A stretch of DNA of 62,561 nucleotides from Ignavibacteria bacterium RIFOXYC2_FULL_35_21 (GCA_001804705.1 MHAY01000067.1:1-62561), one strand, 5' to 3'; counted from the first letter of the stretch, positions 1 through 8,941 are shown. The notes: generated by a model not told the origin, from the sequence alone. Translations and numbers: made by a program.

Positions 1-154
1 GGATTTTATTTGTTTTATGTTCCTCTTCAAAAAGAAAAATTTTATTTTGCATTGTTGTTGAATAAAAAATGACTTTATAAGGAACGACTAATTAAATGCC
101 TAATTTATGACCATGTATTATGGATATCATATAAGAAGGGGAAGAAAGGTTTTT

Positions 155-1300
155 TTACTTCTCATAAATTTCTTGCGGTTCACTGACAAAAAGCTGAGGT
201 TCTTCTGAGAATTTGTACCTAAATTTTATTGGCTTGCCTTTAATTGTTTTTATATCATTTAACGATTTAAGAAAGTCCGTCATTTTCCTTGCAGACCATT
301 CAATATTTGTTCTTTTAATAATCTCAACAGATGAAAGCTCTTTATCTTTGAGCAGGTCATAAACTCTGGTTTTTATTTCTTCATCCTTATCGGCAGGAGC
401 TACATCCTTTAACGGCTCCTCTATTAAGTTCCCATCAAAGTCCACAGCCTTTGCACCTTTTTGAATAAGTTTAAGATTAGCATTCAGTTCCCCTCGTTCG
501 GGGTAACGCACATAGATTGTTCTGTCTTTTCGCAATCCGTCTGTCACACCAGCCCAGGTGCCGCCCTTCTCGTCGGATTGAGCTACATATATTTCATCGG
601 CTAAACCGTAAATTATTGGGTTTCGAGCCATAGCCAATTGTACACTCCAGGGAGCCTTCGGGAAGAATGTGCTGAGAACAAGTAAGTCTCCTCTAACGAT
701 TTCGTTGTAATATTGCCTTATTCCCGAAGCAAATGTCAGAACTCCCTGTGGAAGTACAATTACACTATGTCCAATATACTTTATTGCCGAATCCAAAGCT
801 TGTCTGTCAACACCTTTTGCAAAACCGCTGACAACAACCTTGAACTGTTCGGAAGCCATCTTTGCAATGTTATCCGTGAATTTCAGGGATACTTCACTTG
901 CATTTCTCGAGCCGACAATTGCAATTGACTTTTCATTTAGAATTTTTTTATTACCTTTAACGTACAGAACAGGAGGTGAATGTTTAAGTTTAAGATTGCT
1001 TTTTAAAGTTGCAGAGTAATCCTCTGAATTGATTGTAATGATTTCAAATCCCTGTAATAATAGTTCTTCGGTCAGAAAAGAGAAGTTTGGAATCTCAATT
1101 TTTAAATTTAATAAGGCCACAATATCATTTCCCTGAAGGAGAAATTTCTCACTCCATTCTGTTATACTCAAATTGAAAAATTCTTCAAGCGATAATTTAT
1201 TTTCATGAAGAACACTAATAATCAGCTTGTTGATTTTTTCAATATTCCAGCCTTTTAGCTGGGTTAACCCAATCCAATATGGAATTTCTGACATTATCAT
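155..1300 (-). CDS. dprA: DprA/Smf-like DNA-processing protein
   Basis: A 381-residue protein with the DprA Rossmann-fold signature: IAIVGSRNAS at about residue 125 and VVSGFAKGVDRQALD at about 157, followed by a C-terminal winged-helix-like segment (about 310-355). DprA proteins bind single-stranded DNA and load RecA during transformation; relatives in the SLOG superfamily occur in conflict systems. The start ATG overlaps the stop of the upstream RecQ-fusion gene as ATGA, so the two are translationally coupled. A second ATG lies two codons later. I infer that this copy works with the helicase next to it and may not be a housekeeping DprA, because it sits with restriction-modification genes. 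The family call is strong; the role is inferred. Confidence 0.88.
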   Translation of the reverse strand: MIMSEIPYWIGLTQLKGWNIEKINKLIISVLHENKLSLEEFFNLSITEWSEKFLLQGNDIVALLNLKIEIPNFSFLTEELLLQGFEIITINSEDYSATLKSNLKLKHSPPVLYVKGNKKILNEKSIAIVGSRNASEVSLKFTDNIAKMASEQFKVVVSGFAKGVDRQALDSAIKYIGHSVIVLPQGVLTFASGIRQYYNEIVRGDLLVLSTFFPKAPWSVQLAMARNPIIYGLADEIYVAQSDEKGGTWAGVTDGLRKDRTIYVRYPERGELNANLKLIQKGAKAVDFDGNLIEEPLKDVAPADKDEEIKTRVYDLLKDKELSSVEIIKRTNIEWSARKMTDFLKSLNDIKTIKGKPIKFRYKFSEEPQLFVSEPQEIYEK

Positions 1301-3318
1301 TTAATATTGCCTCCGACCGTTTTTGCTATTACCAAAGGTGCAATCAGTTTAGCACCTAACAAAGTAAGATAGCGTCCTATTTCTTTTATTGTAGCTCCGC
1401 TGTCATATATATCGTCTATTAATAGTATAGACTTATCTTTAATATCTGCAACATTCAAATATAAAAAAGAATCACAAACATTTCTCATCTTAGATAAATG
1501 ATTCTGAAAAATTTTCTGCGGCTGTGTTTTTATACACTTGATTAGAGCATGAGAAATCTTTATATTTAACAGTTCGCATATTTTTATTGCAAAGTTTTTG
1601 ACTAAATCACCTGATTCTGTTGGAGGAACATACAAAATCAAATCTAATTTCAAATCTCCATAATGTTTACGGTATGCATTCAAAACTAATTGTATAAGCT
1701 CATCGGGAAAATCGCCCCCATTCTCATATTTACATTTGTGAATAGTACTACCGACTTTAGAGAATCCATAGAATGATGCCGCAACACCATTAATTAAATT
1801 ACTCTCATTTGATTTAAAATTCAGGACGGGGAAATTGTTAAATCTGAATTGTTCTAATTTCTTTAACCATTCATCTTGCACGATAACTTTTTTTATTATC
1901 TTATTTGTGTCAACATCACATTTCCCGCAGTTTTCAGTATAATTATCTCCAAGGTAATCGCAAAGAAATTTCATTCTGCAAGTGTCAATATCTACATACT
2001 GAATCATCTTTTCAAGTTCTTTCAGTTTTGTTTCTCTTAATTCTTCAAAAAGCTTAGTATTGAGTTTCGGGGCTAAAAATTTATATTCAAATTTTGCTTT
2101 TCCCCGAATAAATGTTTCGTTAATGATTTTCTGGTCAATCAAATCAGCAAGGATGACTCTTGTCTGTGTTGATGTTAGGTTCGATGCTAATATCAAATCA
2201 GTTTCACCCATTATTTTTTGCTTAATTAGATTAATAATCTTATCATATTTATCGAGTGATGGTTTTGAGCCATTGATGAAAGCTAAGGGTAAGTCAGTAT
2301 CTTCATCGGGATTATAAAATAGAATTATATAAGTTTTTATTCCGTCCCTGCCTGCTCTGCCGATTTCCTGGTAATAGTGTATAGGCGATTCGGGCATTTG
2401 AGTATGAAAGATGAATCTAATATCAGGTTTATCAATGCCCATTCCAAGAGCATTTGTAGAGACAATACATTTCCATCGGTTTTCGATTAAGCCTTTCTCA
2501 ATATTTTTTCTGGTTATCCCATCCAAATCCCCGTGATAGGCAACAGAAGGTATTCCGGCGAACTCAAGCCAGCTCGCATATATTTCGGCATTGCTTCTTG
2601 TACCTGTGTAGATTAATCCATTGCCATCGAATCTATTGATATTTCTTCCGAGCCAGATAAATTTTTCATCTTCAGATTTTACTTTAATAACATTCAGATG
2701 AAAATTACTCCTTAAAAGATTTCCACGAATTGAAGACATATTTTTTCCAATTTGAACTTTAATATCTTCTTCGACTTTAGGAGTGGCAGTAGCTGTGGTA
2801 GCGAGGATTGGGAAAGTGGTTGGAAGTAATCCTGCAAGATTCACTATTCGCCTGTATGATGGGCGGAAATCATGCCCCCACATAGAAATACAATGTGCTT
2901 CATCAACTACGAGCATTGATATTTTAATCTGGCTTGCAGTTTCTAACCATTCGGAATTTTCCATTCTTTCAGGTGCTATATATAAAATCTTTATTTTATT
3001 TTCTTTAGCATCCGAAATAATTCTATTATTTTCATTTAATGTTTGATTGGAATTAATGCAACTGGCATTTATACCTAATTGTTTCAGTTTATTGACTTGG
3101 TCTCTCATTAAGGCTATTAGAGGTGAGAATATAATCGTTGTGTCTTCAAATTGAGTAGCCGGAAACTGGAAACAAAGAGATTTGCCGTAGCCGGTCTTTT
3201 CAATTAATAAAATTCTATCGCCCTTGAAAATCTTTTCAATGACAGCCCACTGAGTGTCATAAAAGCTTTCTAATTTGAAAACTTTCTTTAAAATGACCTC
3301 AGCTTCAGTCCTTGTCAT
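1297..3318 (-). CDS. RecQ-family helicase fused to a ComF-like phosphoribosyltransferase
   Basis: A 673-residue protein. The N-terminal part is a RecQ superfamily-2 helicase: Walker A TGYGKS (about residues 42-47), DEAH box (139-142) and motif VI QEIGRAGRDG. A cysteine cluster follows at about residue 450-475 (CRMKFLC then CGKCD). The last zinc ligand of the usual RecQ pattern (C-x2-C-D-x-C) is replaced by Asp, while an extra Cys lies earlier. The C-terminal ~180 residues are a type I phosphoribosyltransferase domain, with the PRPP-binding motif ILLIDDIYDSGAT near residue 630 as in ComFC. It lies 24 bp downstream of the methyltransferase gene on the same strand and overlaps the DprA-like gene by 4 bp. 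Helicase and PRTase identities are clear; the substrate of the PRTase is unknown. Confidence 0.9.
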   Translation of the reverse strand: MTRTEAEVILKKVFKLESFYDTQWAVIEKIFKGDRILLIEKTGYGKSLCFQFPATQFEDTTIIFSPLIALMRDQVNKLKQLGINASCINSNQTLNENNRIISDAKENKIKILYIAPERMENSEWLETASQIKISMLVVDEAHCISMWGHDFRPSYRRIVNLAGLLPTTFPILATTATATPKVEEDIKVQIGKNMSSIRGNLLRSNFHLNVIKVKSEDEKFIWLGRNINRFDGNGLIYTGTRSNAEIYASWLEFAGIPSVAYHGDLDGITRKNIEKGLIENRWKCIVSTNALGMGIDKPDIRFIFHTQMPESPIHYYQEIGRAGRDGIKTYIILFYNPDEDTDLPLAFINGSKPSLDKYDKIINLIKQKIMGETDLILASNLTSTQTRVILADLIDQKIINETFIRGKAKFEYKFLAPKLNTKLFEELRETKLKELEKMIQYVDIDTCRMKFLCDYLGDNYTENCGKCDVDTNKIIKKVIVQDEWLKKLEQFRFNNFPVLNFKSNESNLINGVAASFYGFSKVGSTIHKCKYENGGDFPDELIQLVLNAYRKHYGDLKLDLILYVPPTESGDLVKNFAIKICELLNIKISHALIKCIKTQPQKIFQNHLSKMRNVCDSFLYLNVADIKDKSILLIDDIYDSGATIKEIGRYLTLLGAKLIAPLVIAKTVGGNIK

Positions 3319-3342
3319 TGATGCTAAAAAAAATAAATATAT

Positions 3343-4521
3343 TTAACAATTTGATTCAACCAAAAGGGATTCCTCATTTACAGTTTTTAACGATTTTAAT
3401 TCAAAATATTTGTAATCTATATTCTGTGAGAATAAATTATCTGAAATTGTTTTTAGTTTATCTTCAGTAATTCTTATTGCTTCGCTTGATTGGTCAATTC
3501 CAATCCAAGCTCTACCGTTTTTATGAGCGGCCTTTAAAGTGGTACCAGAACCACAAAAGCAATCCAATACAATACTACTTTCATTTGATGAAGTTTTTAT
3601 TATTATGTCTAGTAAATCAGAATTTTTTTCCGTTGGATAAACCGGATATTGAGGGTCTTTAAATTCCCAAATATCTTGAATCCGCTTACCTTCCTGCTCT
3701 TCAAAAAATATCTTTTTCCTTGGATTACCGGTTTCACTCCACTCTATTATACCTTCCGCATCCCATTTTTCTAATATTTTGATGTTGGTTCTCCAATGCC
3801 TACCTTTCGGTGGGTAAATTCCTTTAAAAGGTTTAGAAGTATTACCATTTTGAGTTTCTCCAGGGGCATGCAAAGGTATTGTTGTATAGTACCTTCCATC
3901 TTTATCAATTTTGGAAAAGAGTTTAGTTCTATCTTCATCAGTATATTGAATTTTTGGTTCATTCCAAATAAAATTATCGGTTTTGGAATAAAATAGGATT
4001 AAATCTTTTATATTGCCATACCCTTTTCTGTTAAAATTTTTTGGATTGCATTTTATTCTACCAATATCATTTCGATAATTTTCTAAACCGAAGATTTCAT
4101 CCATGATAATTTTAACATAATGGCCTATCTTATAGTCTGTATGTAAATAAATTGAACCTTTGTCAGATAATAGTAATTTTAGTAGTACTAATCTTTCACG
4201 GAGAAATTCAATAAATTCTGCTCCTTTTAATTTGTCCTTATACGCAATAGTACCATTTGCGATATTGCTAATCGTATTAGCTCTTCCTTCCGATATTGTG
4301 AAGGTGTTGTTTGTAGCAAAAGGTGGATCTATATAAACTAAATCAATCTTTCCTGTCAAATCAAATTTTGTTATGAGTTGTTTTAAAGCAATGAGATTAT
4401 CTGAATTAATAAGTAGATTATCGCTGTCAGATTTATTTTTTTGGATTAATTCTAAATCAGGGATATTGTTAAATATTTCCTTTTCGGTTCTTTTATTTTG
4501 ATAATGAAGTTTCATATTCAT
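3343..4521 (-). CDS. site-specific DNA methyltransferase, beta class (N6-adenine or N4-cytosine)
   Basis: A 392-residue methyltransferase. The catalytic motif IV is IDPPF at residues 64-68, and the AdoMet-binding motif I (LDCFCGSGTT) comes near the C-terminus at about 320. This order (IV before I) defines the beta class of amino-methyltransferases. It transfers a methyl group from AdoMet to an exocyclic amino group in a recognition site and would protect the host from the endonuclease encoded just upstream. The two genes abut, with the endonuclease stop one base beyond the methyltransferase ATG. A second ATG two codons downstream is an equally possible start. The recognition sequence cannot be read from the protein. 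Confidence 0.9.
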   Translation of the reverse strand: MNMKLHYQNKRTEKEIFNNIPDLELIQKNKSDSDNLLINSDNLIALKQLITKFDLTGKIDLVYIDPPFATNNTFTISEGRANTISNIANGTIAYKDKLKGAEFIEFLRERLVLLKLLLSDKGSIYLHTDYKIGHYVKIIMDEIFGLENYRNDIGRIKCNPKNFNRKGYGNIKDLILFYSKTDNFIWNEPKIQYTDEDRTKLFSKIDKDGRYYTTIPLHAPGETQNGNTSKPFKGIYPPKGRHWRTNIKILEKWDAEGIIEWSETGNPRKKIFFEEQEGKRIQDIWEFKDPQYPVYPTEKNSDLLDIIIKTSSNESSIVLDCFCGSGTTLKAAHKNGRAWIGIDQSSEAIRITEDKLKTISDNLFSQNIDYKYFELKSLKTVNEESLLVESNC

Positions 4522-5304
4522 TTATAATTGATATAGAAATTCACGCAAAACAAGACTGCTCATAATATTATAACTCTCATACTTAGTTGTGATATCTTTA
4601 AACATTTTATTTCTTCCTTTAATATATAATACACCATCAAGTATTGCTATTTTAACAGCCTTGACATTTTTTGTTTCTAAAGTGCTGATTGCATCATTAA
4701 ATTGAGCATTTTGATGACCACCGAAATCAGTAAGGAACTTAGCTTCACCGATTACATATTGCCCATTAAAGCGTCCTATGAAATCAAGGCCTTTGTTACG
4801 TTTATAATTCAAATCGCTTTTCGCAAAAGCCATTAATTGGCTATCGCTTCCTTTTAGAATTGCATCTTTTTTGTTTTTCAGAAATTCATCATGTTCTAAT
4901 GGTTTTAATCCAAGTGATTTGTTATTTAGCCACCGATTAAATAGTGGCCCTATTTGGCGGTTTGTTTCTTTTGGTTCGCTACATCTCTCGAAAATTTTAT
5001 TTAAACCCATTTCATAAAGTCGTCCACAAATCCTTCTGATTGTTTTAGGATTTCTGGTGATAGAAGATGGGTCTCTTTTAAGAAATGCAATATAGCTGTC
5101 TTTTATGGGGAATAATTTTAGCTTTAATAATTCATTGATTAACAATTCATTATTTTTTTTCTTAAAAGCAATTTCAATATTTTTCCAACTTTCATTATCA
5201 ATATCTCTTATACCTTCGGGAATAGTTGGATAGACCTGGAAAAGGTCATCAAGATATGACTTTTGGTTTGCATATTCGATGCTTAATTCAATCCAATAAT
5301 TCAT
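4522..5304 (-). CDS. type II restriction endonuclease, PD-(D/E)xK fold
   Basis: A 260-residue protein with a PD-(D/E)xK-like active site: D174 in GLDFIGRF and E187-x-K189 in VIGEAKF, followed by a Gln-rich stretch (HQNAQFND) often seen after the core Lys. The N-terminal half contains an Arg-rich stretch and NRQIGPLFNRWL. I have a weak recollection of Tsp45I-like enzymes, not verified. The gene is immediately upstream of the beta-class methyltransferase on the same strand, the classic type II pair. Family assignment rests on motif and context. Confidence 0.75.
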   Translation of the reverse strand: MNYWIELSIEYANQKSYLDDLFQVYPTIPEGIRDIDNESWKNIEIAFKKKNNELLINELLKLKLFPIKDSYIAFLKRDPSSITRNPKTIRRICGRLYEMGLNKIFERCSEPKETNRQIGPLFNRWLNNKSLGLKPLEHDEFLKNKKDAILKGSDSQLMAFAKSDLNYKRNKGLDFIGRFNGQYVIGEAKFLTDFGGHQNAQFNDAISTLETKNVKAVKIAILDGVLYIKGRNKMFKDITTKYESYNIMSSLVLREFLYQL

Positions 5305-5387
5305 CTTATTTTTTTCTTATGTTAAATTTAAATGATTTATTCTAAAATAAGAAGAAAAATCGGGAAATTATAATTTTTAGAAGTAAT

Positions 5388-5405
5388 AATATTGTAAACA
5401 ATATT
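5388..5405. repeat. palindrome upstream of the restriction endonuclease gene
   Basis: AATATTG-TAAA-CAATATT is a perfect 7-bp inverted repeat about 85 bp upstream of the endonuclease ATG (minus strand). It could be an operator, since restriction genes are often controlled at the promoter, but no controller-protein gene is visible beside it. Confidence 0.4.
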
Positions 5406-5436
5406 TTCGATTCAAGTTTAAAAGGGAAATATAGAA

Positions 5437-5507
5437 AATCAATAATTTCGTTTACGCTTTATTTAAGAAAGAAATATCTAGCGTAAACAACTTCCCGGTT
5501 ATTGATT
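5437..5507. repeat. nested inverted repeats between small ORF and restriction endonuclease gene
   Basis: Two nested inverted repeats share one centre: the outer arms AATCAATAA (5437-5445) and TTATTGATT (5499-5507), and the inner arms GTTTACGC (5450-5457) and GCGTAAAC (5481-5488). It lies between the stop of the 73-residue ORF and the start of the endonuclease gene. It may be a terminator-like or regulatory hairpin; there is no long T-run. Confidence 0.45.
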
Positions 5508-5517
5508 ATACTATCAA

Positions 5518-5739
5518 TTAAATTAAATTGTTCACTGAATCCGAAATAATATGTGGCGAACAAACTTCTCCATCATTATAAGAATCATCATTAAACCGAG
5601 AAACAACCCCAACATATTTTTCATTCTTATTTACATTTACTTTCAATGGAACTAAATATGCCCCTGTCGTATAAATTTGTGGATGGGAATCGGTTATAAC
5701 TTCCCCATTTAAAATCATATCAATTATCAAGTCTTTCAT
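5518..5739 (-). CDS. small hypothetical protein
   Basis: A 73-residue ORF starting with ATG 28 bp downstream of the methyltransferase-nuclease fusion on the same strand. The sequence is soluble and acidic to neutral, with no membrane segment; the stretch VGVVSRFNDDSYNDGEVC is notable. I do not recognise a family. Its position suggests co-transcription with the fusion gene. A role as accessory or control factor is possible but not shown. Confidence 0.5.
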   Translation of the reverse strand: MKDLIIDMILNGEVITDSHPQIYTTGAYLVPLKVNVNKNEKYVGVVSRFNDDSYNDGEVCSPHIISDSVNNLI

Positions 5740-5767
5740 AATAGTATGTAAACCAAAAATGAAAAAA

Positions 5768-7966
5768 TCATTTTACAATAAAAACAATATCACCAATAGC
5801 TTTATATACAATACTTCTATTTTTGTATTTAAAGGATATTTTCAAATCATCAATATTTTTTTTCGAGAAACTATCAAGATAATTCATAATACTTGGAGTT
5901 AATAAATCTAGATTACGTTTCAATTTCCAGGAATTGTCAAAGTCATCCGTATCAACCAAAACAAGAAATAATCTATTTGAAGAGTCAAATCTCATTTCAC
6001 CTTGTTCTTCATAAAGGTTTTGAACAAGTAGTCTGGGATAATTCATTGCTTCTTTTAGAATTTCAATTCTTACTTTTTTGATTTCATTCAGTGCATTTAA
6101 ACAAAAATCATCATTTTTGTTTTTCATTTTCTCTACAATTTCATAATATGTATCGTCAGCTTTTTTATGATTAGAATATGTAATCAAGGCTTGCTTTGCT
6201 TTTTGTTTCAATTCTGTTAATTCAGTTTTTAAACCAAGTTCTTTTCTTTTTTCCTCGATATAATTAGCTGGAAGATAAGTAACCTTTAAATCAAAAGGAA
6301 TGTTATTAATAAAGAAATCGACTTTCTTAATTTGACCTAACGTTGGAAGTACAATAGGATGAGATTTGAAAATATATTCAATAAGAATGCTAGACCAATG
6401 ATTATACCAGCTACAAAGAAGATATCCATAAACTGCTCTGTTTATTTCATTATCAAATTTTGAAATTAATTCATCATATTTCTTATATACTTTTACATAC
6501 CTATCAACTAAGTATCTATCAAGAGCATTTTTATAATCACCACCCCAGTCAAAATATTTTAACTTATAAAGTTCAGAAACTAGCTCATCTTTGTTTATAA
6601 GTGATAATTCATCCTGGTTTTTTTGTTTGAAATATGAATCTAAAATAGAGTGAGAATTTTCCAAATCTTTGGAAAGAATATTATAGATTTCATTGAATTG
6701 GTTATTCAACGTTTTTGAAGATATTTGAATATTAATCTTTTCAATAAAATCCTCAAGAAATTCCTTTCTGGTAATTGATTTTATTTTAAGCCATAATAAT
6801 GCTGATGAATTAAAATTAAATTCTTCAAGTCTGTATGAATCATAACGCTCTTTCCAATAGTTAAAATCCTTAACTAAATCTTTCATAGAAAAACCTATAT
6901 TTAATAACGGATAATTTTTACAAACAAATAAAATTTCATTACTTCCTGCCACACTACCTTTACCGCCTCTTCCATTAAGATATGTTTGAGATTCAATACT
7001 TACATTTTTATATTTTTTCAGGATATTTTCTAATTCATTTATACTAGGATAACTTCTATTATTCCAACTTATTAACCAATTTGGTATATCTTTTGATAAA
7101 GAAAATAGTTGATTTAATGATTTAACAATATCTTGCTTTTTATCAAAACCACTATACTTTTTTGGTTCATATCTCTTTATATTATTTATAAAACTTTTAT
7201 CTTTCCAATATTCAACGAAAGTCTCAAGTAAATGATAAAAACTCTGATAATCGGCATGACTGTCGCAATATGGTGGATCGAAATATATTAAGTCAATTTT
7301 ATCTAATTTTGGTAATAAATCTAAAATATTTTCATGACAACTAAGATTTTCTTTTCCATTATCAAAAATTGCGCTATTATAAATTGGAACTAAATCTTTA
7401 ATTATATCTTTTATAAGTCTCGCTAAATTTGGATTTCTTTTGACTCTATCTGGACTATTGGCATAATTTAAAGCTTGTGTATGAGCGAAATGTCCCATAG
7501 TAACTTTTCTTGTTAGGCTCCTATTGACCAGAGTAAAAGCGAGAGCTTCTTTATATTTATTTTCAAGTAATTCAATATTAGCTCTCACTTTATCTAAAAA
7601 TTCAGCTTGATCTTCCTCAAAAAAAACATTTGTATATGTTTCTTTAAATAAAGTGAAATTTGAGTAATCAAAATTTTCATTTGAAAATAGAAAATTTAAA
7701 TCATCATTTGATAGAGTTACATTGGAATTTTCAATAAGTGATAGTCCAATTTGATGATTAAAATTGAGAAAATCATTTGTTATTGTTCTAATACCAAGTT
7801 GCTTAAATAGAAAAGCTACTGACTGCGAACCCGCAAAGGCATCTAATGCTGTATCAATGTTCTTTGGAATATATTTATTTATCCAGCTAAGCCAAATATA
7901 TTTAGCTCCAAGGTATTGAGGTTCAGGAAATTTATATTCAAAATATGTATTATCTTTAAAAAGCAT
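5768..7966 (-). CDS. D12-class adenine methyltransferase fused to a PD-(D/E)xK-like domain
   Basis: A 732-residue protein. Residues 1-350 form a Dam/D12-class N6-adenine methyltransferase: motif I LDAFAGS at 41-47 and catalytic DPPY at 230-233, with a C-terminal methyltransferase strand EILFVCKN near 344-351. Residues about 360-732 are extra. They contain HPIVLPTLGQIKKVDFF followed by PFDLKV, which reads as a PD-(D/E)xK active site (D550, D559-x-K561), with long charged helices after it. The simplest reading is a one-polypeptide restriction-modification enzyme. D12 enzymes are normally ~270-300 residues, so the fusion is unusual. It sits between another complete R-M pair and an exonuclease gene. 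The nuclease domain is inferred from motif spacing alone. Confidence 0.8.
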   Translation of the reverse strand: MLFKDNTYFEYKFPEPQYLGAKYIWLSWINKYIPKNIDTALDAFAGSQSVAFLFKQLGIRTITNDFLNFNHQIGLSLIENSNVTLSNDDLNFLFSNENFDYSNFTLFKETYTNVFFEEDQAEFLDKVRANIELLENKYKEALAFTLVNRSLTRKVTMGHFAHTQALNYANSPDRVKRNPNLARLIKDIIKDLVPIYNSAIFDNGKENLSCHENILDLLPKLDKIDLIYFDPPYCDSHADYQSFYHLLETFVEYWKDKSFINNIKRYEPKKYSGFDKKQDIVKSLNQLFSLSKDIPNWLISWNNRSYPSINELENILKKYKNVSIESQTYLNGRGGKGSVAGSNEILFVCKNYPLLNIGFSMKDLVKDFNYWKERYDSYRLEEFNFNSSALLWLKIKSITRKEFLEDFIEKINIQISSKTLNNQFNEIYNILSKDLENSHSILDSYFKQKNQDELSLINKDELVSELYKLKYFDWGGDYKNALDRYLVDRYVKVYKKYDELISKFDNEINRAVYGYLLCSWYNHWSSILIEYIFKSHPIVLPTLGQIKKVDFFINNIPFDLKVTYLPANYIEEKRKELGLKTELTELKQKAKQALITYSNHKKADDTYYEIVEKMKNKNDDFCLNALNEIKKVRIEILKEAMNYPRLLVQNLYEEQGEMRFDSSNRLFLVLVDTDDFDNSWKLKRNLDLLTPSIMNYLDSFSKKNIDDLKISFKYKNRSIVYKAIGDIVFIVK

Positions 7967-7978
7967 ATGGCAGATTTT

Positions 7979-8080
7979 TTAATTGTTATATCCTTTGTAT
8001 CTATGCTCAAAATCCTGTTTATAGAAATAAAAAGTATTATTTTCAATAACAGTTCTGAATTTTTTGTTTAATGACTTCAT
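7979..8080 (-). CDS. 33-residue upstream ORF, in frame with the methyltransferase-nuclease fusion
   Basis: ATG at 8078-8080 opens a 33-codon ORF (MKSLNKKFRTVIENNTFYF at its start) that ends in TAA at 7979-7981. Four codons later, in the same frame, the ATG of the 732-residue enzyme follows. It is either a leader peptide controlling the enzyme, or the original N-terminus of the fusion cut off by a nonsense codon. Protein-like composition and the shared frame support a real feature, but a chance ORF is not excluded. Confidence 0.35.
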   Translation of the reverse strand: MKSLNKKFRTVIENNTFYFYKQDFEHRYKGYNN

Positions 8081-8194
8081 TGTTTATGTGCTTTAAGGTA
8101 AATAATATCAATTACAAAATTACATTTTTATATACTAACCTAATAAATCATTTTTCATTAAAAATCATGAGTTATAAATAATTAAAAGTTTCCC

Positions 8195-8941
8195 TCACCA
8201 CCTCAAAAACTCCTTCCATCTCAGGAAAAGCTCCCATGTGGCAGTTACGTCCCGAAGGCAGTATTCGGCAATGTCGAGTATTTTTCCCTCATTATAAAAC
8301 TCAGATACCTTTGAACCATCTATTCCGCCGCCTTTGGGTGAAGTAATACCGAACTCTCGTGTGTAGAAGTCGAAGTTGAAACGCTTGGTTGCTCCATAAG
8401 GACCGGGACTGAAGAATGTCAATTCATCAAGTAAATCAGTGTGCAGAGGATATGAGAATTTTGTACCTGCCATAAGGTTCCTTGTCGGCTTAATACCGAG
8501 AATGGCAGAGCGAAGCATGAGAAATGGTGCATCGAAGTTTCTGCCGTTGAATGTAATAAGGTGAACATTCTTATACCGTTCATCACTGAATATACCCCAA
8601 AAACTTTTTATCATTTCAAATTCGCTGTTAATTTCACATTCTGCACCGGATTCAAGAGTCTCTGTTCTTTTTTGGGGATTAGTTTCATCCATCGAGAAGG
8701 CTTTCTTCTTTTTCAGCTTATAAGAGCCGTCTTCATGTGTTTCCATAAGCTGTAAGCCAATGCAAACGACTTTACCCGTAAGAGGCGAAAGTGCCATTTC
8801 TGAAAGCTTTTTTGCTTTTTCTTCTTCTGTACCTGCACCACGGACAATGTATTCCTGCTGTGATTCGGAAAATTTTCCATAGGGACGGGGTGATGTTTCT
8901 ATGTCATAAATAAGGTAGAACCTGGGTTCATGAGCTGCCAT
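8195..8941 (-). CDS. PolB-like predicted 3'-5' exonuclease (DEDDy family)
   Basis: A 248-residue protein resembling the proofreading domain of family B DNA polymerases. Exo I is YDIETSP (D13, E15), Exo II is ITFNGRNFDAP near residue 130, and Exo III is YCLRDVTATWELF near the C-terminus, with the Tyr-x3-Asp spacing of the DEDDy subgroup. It should hydrolyse DNA (or RNA) 3' ends with two metal ions. The start is supported by AGAGGA upstream of the ATG. These stand-alone proteins are widespread in Bacteroidota and related phyla, so the link to the defence genes downstream may be coincidental; 228 bp separate it from the fusion enzyme. Confidence 0.85.
   Translation of the reverse strand: MAAHEPRFYLIYDIETSPRPYGKFSESQQEYIVRGAGTEEEKAKKLSEMALSPLTGKVVCIGLQLMETHEDGSYKLKKKKAFSMDETNPQKRTETLESGAECEINSEFEMIKSFWGIFSDERYKNVHLITFNGRNFDAPFLMLRSAILGIKPTRNLMAGTKFSYPLHTDLLDELTFFSPGPYGATKRFNFDFYTREFGITSPKGGGIDGSKVSEFYNEGKILDIAEYCLRDVTATWELFLRWKEFLRW

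Noticed and set aside
713-928. 71-residue plus-strand ORF opposite the dprA-like gene
   Set aside because: Lies wholly within the opposite strand of a clear DprA gene and has no family-like sequence; a shadow frame.
3771-3996. Two small overlapping ORFs inside the methyltransferase gene
   Set aside because: Both are within a gene with clear conserved motifs on the minus strand; composition is that of shadow frames.
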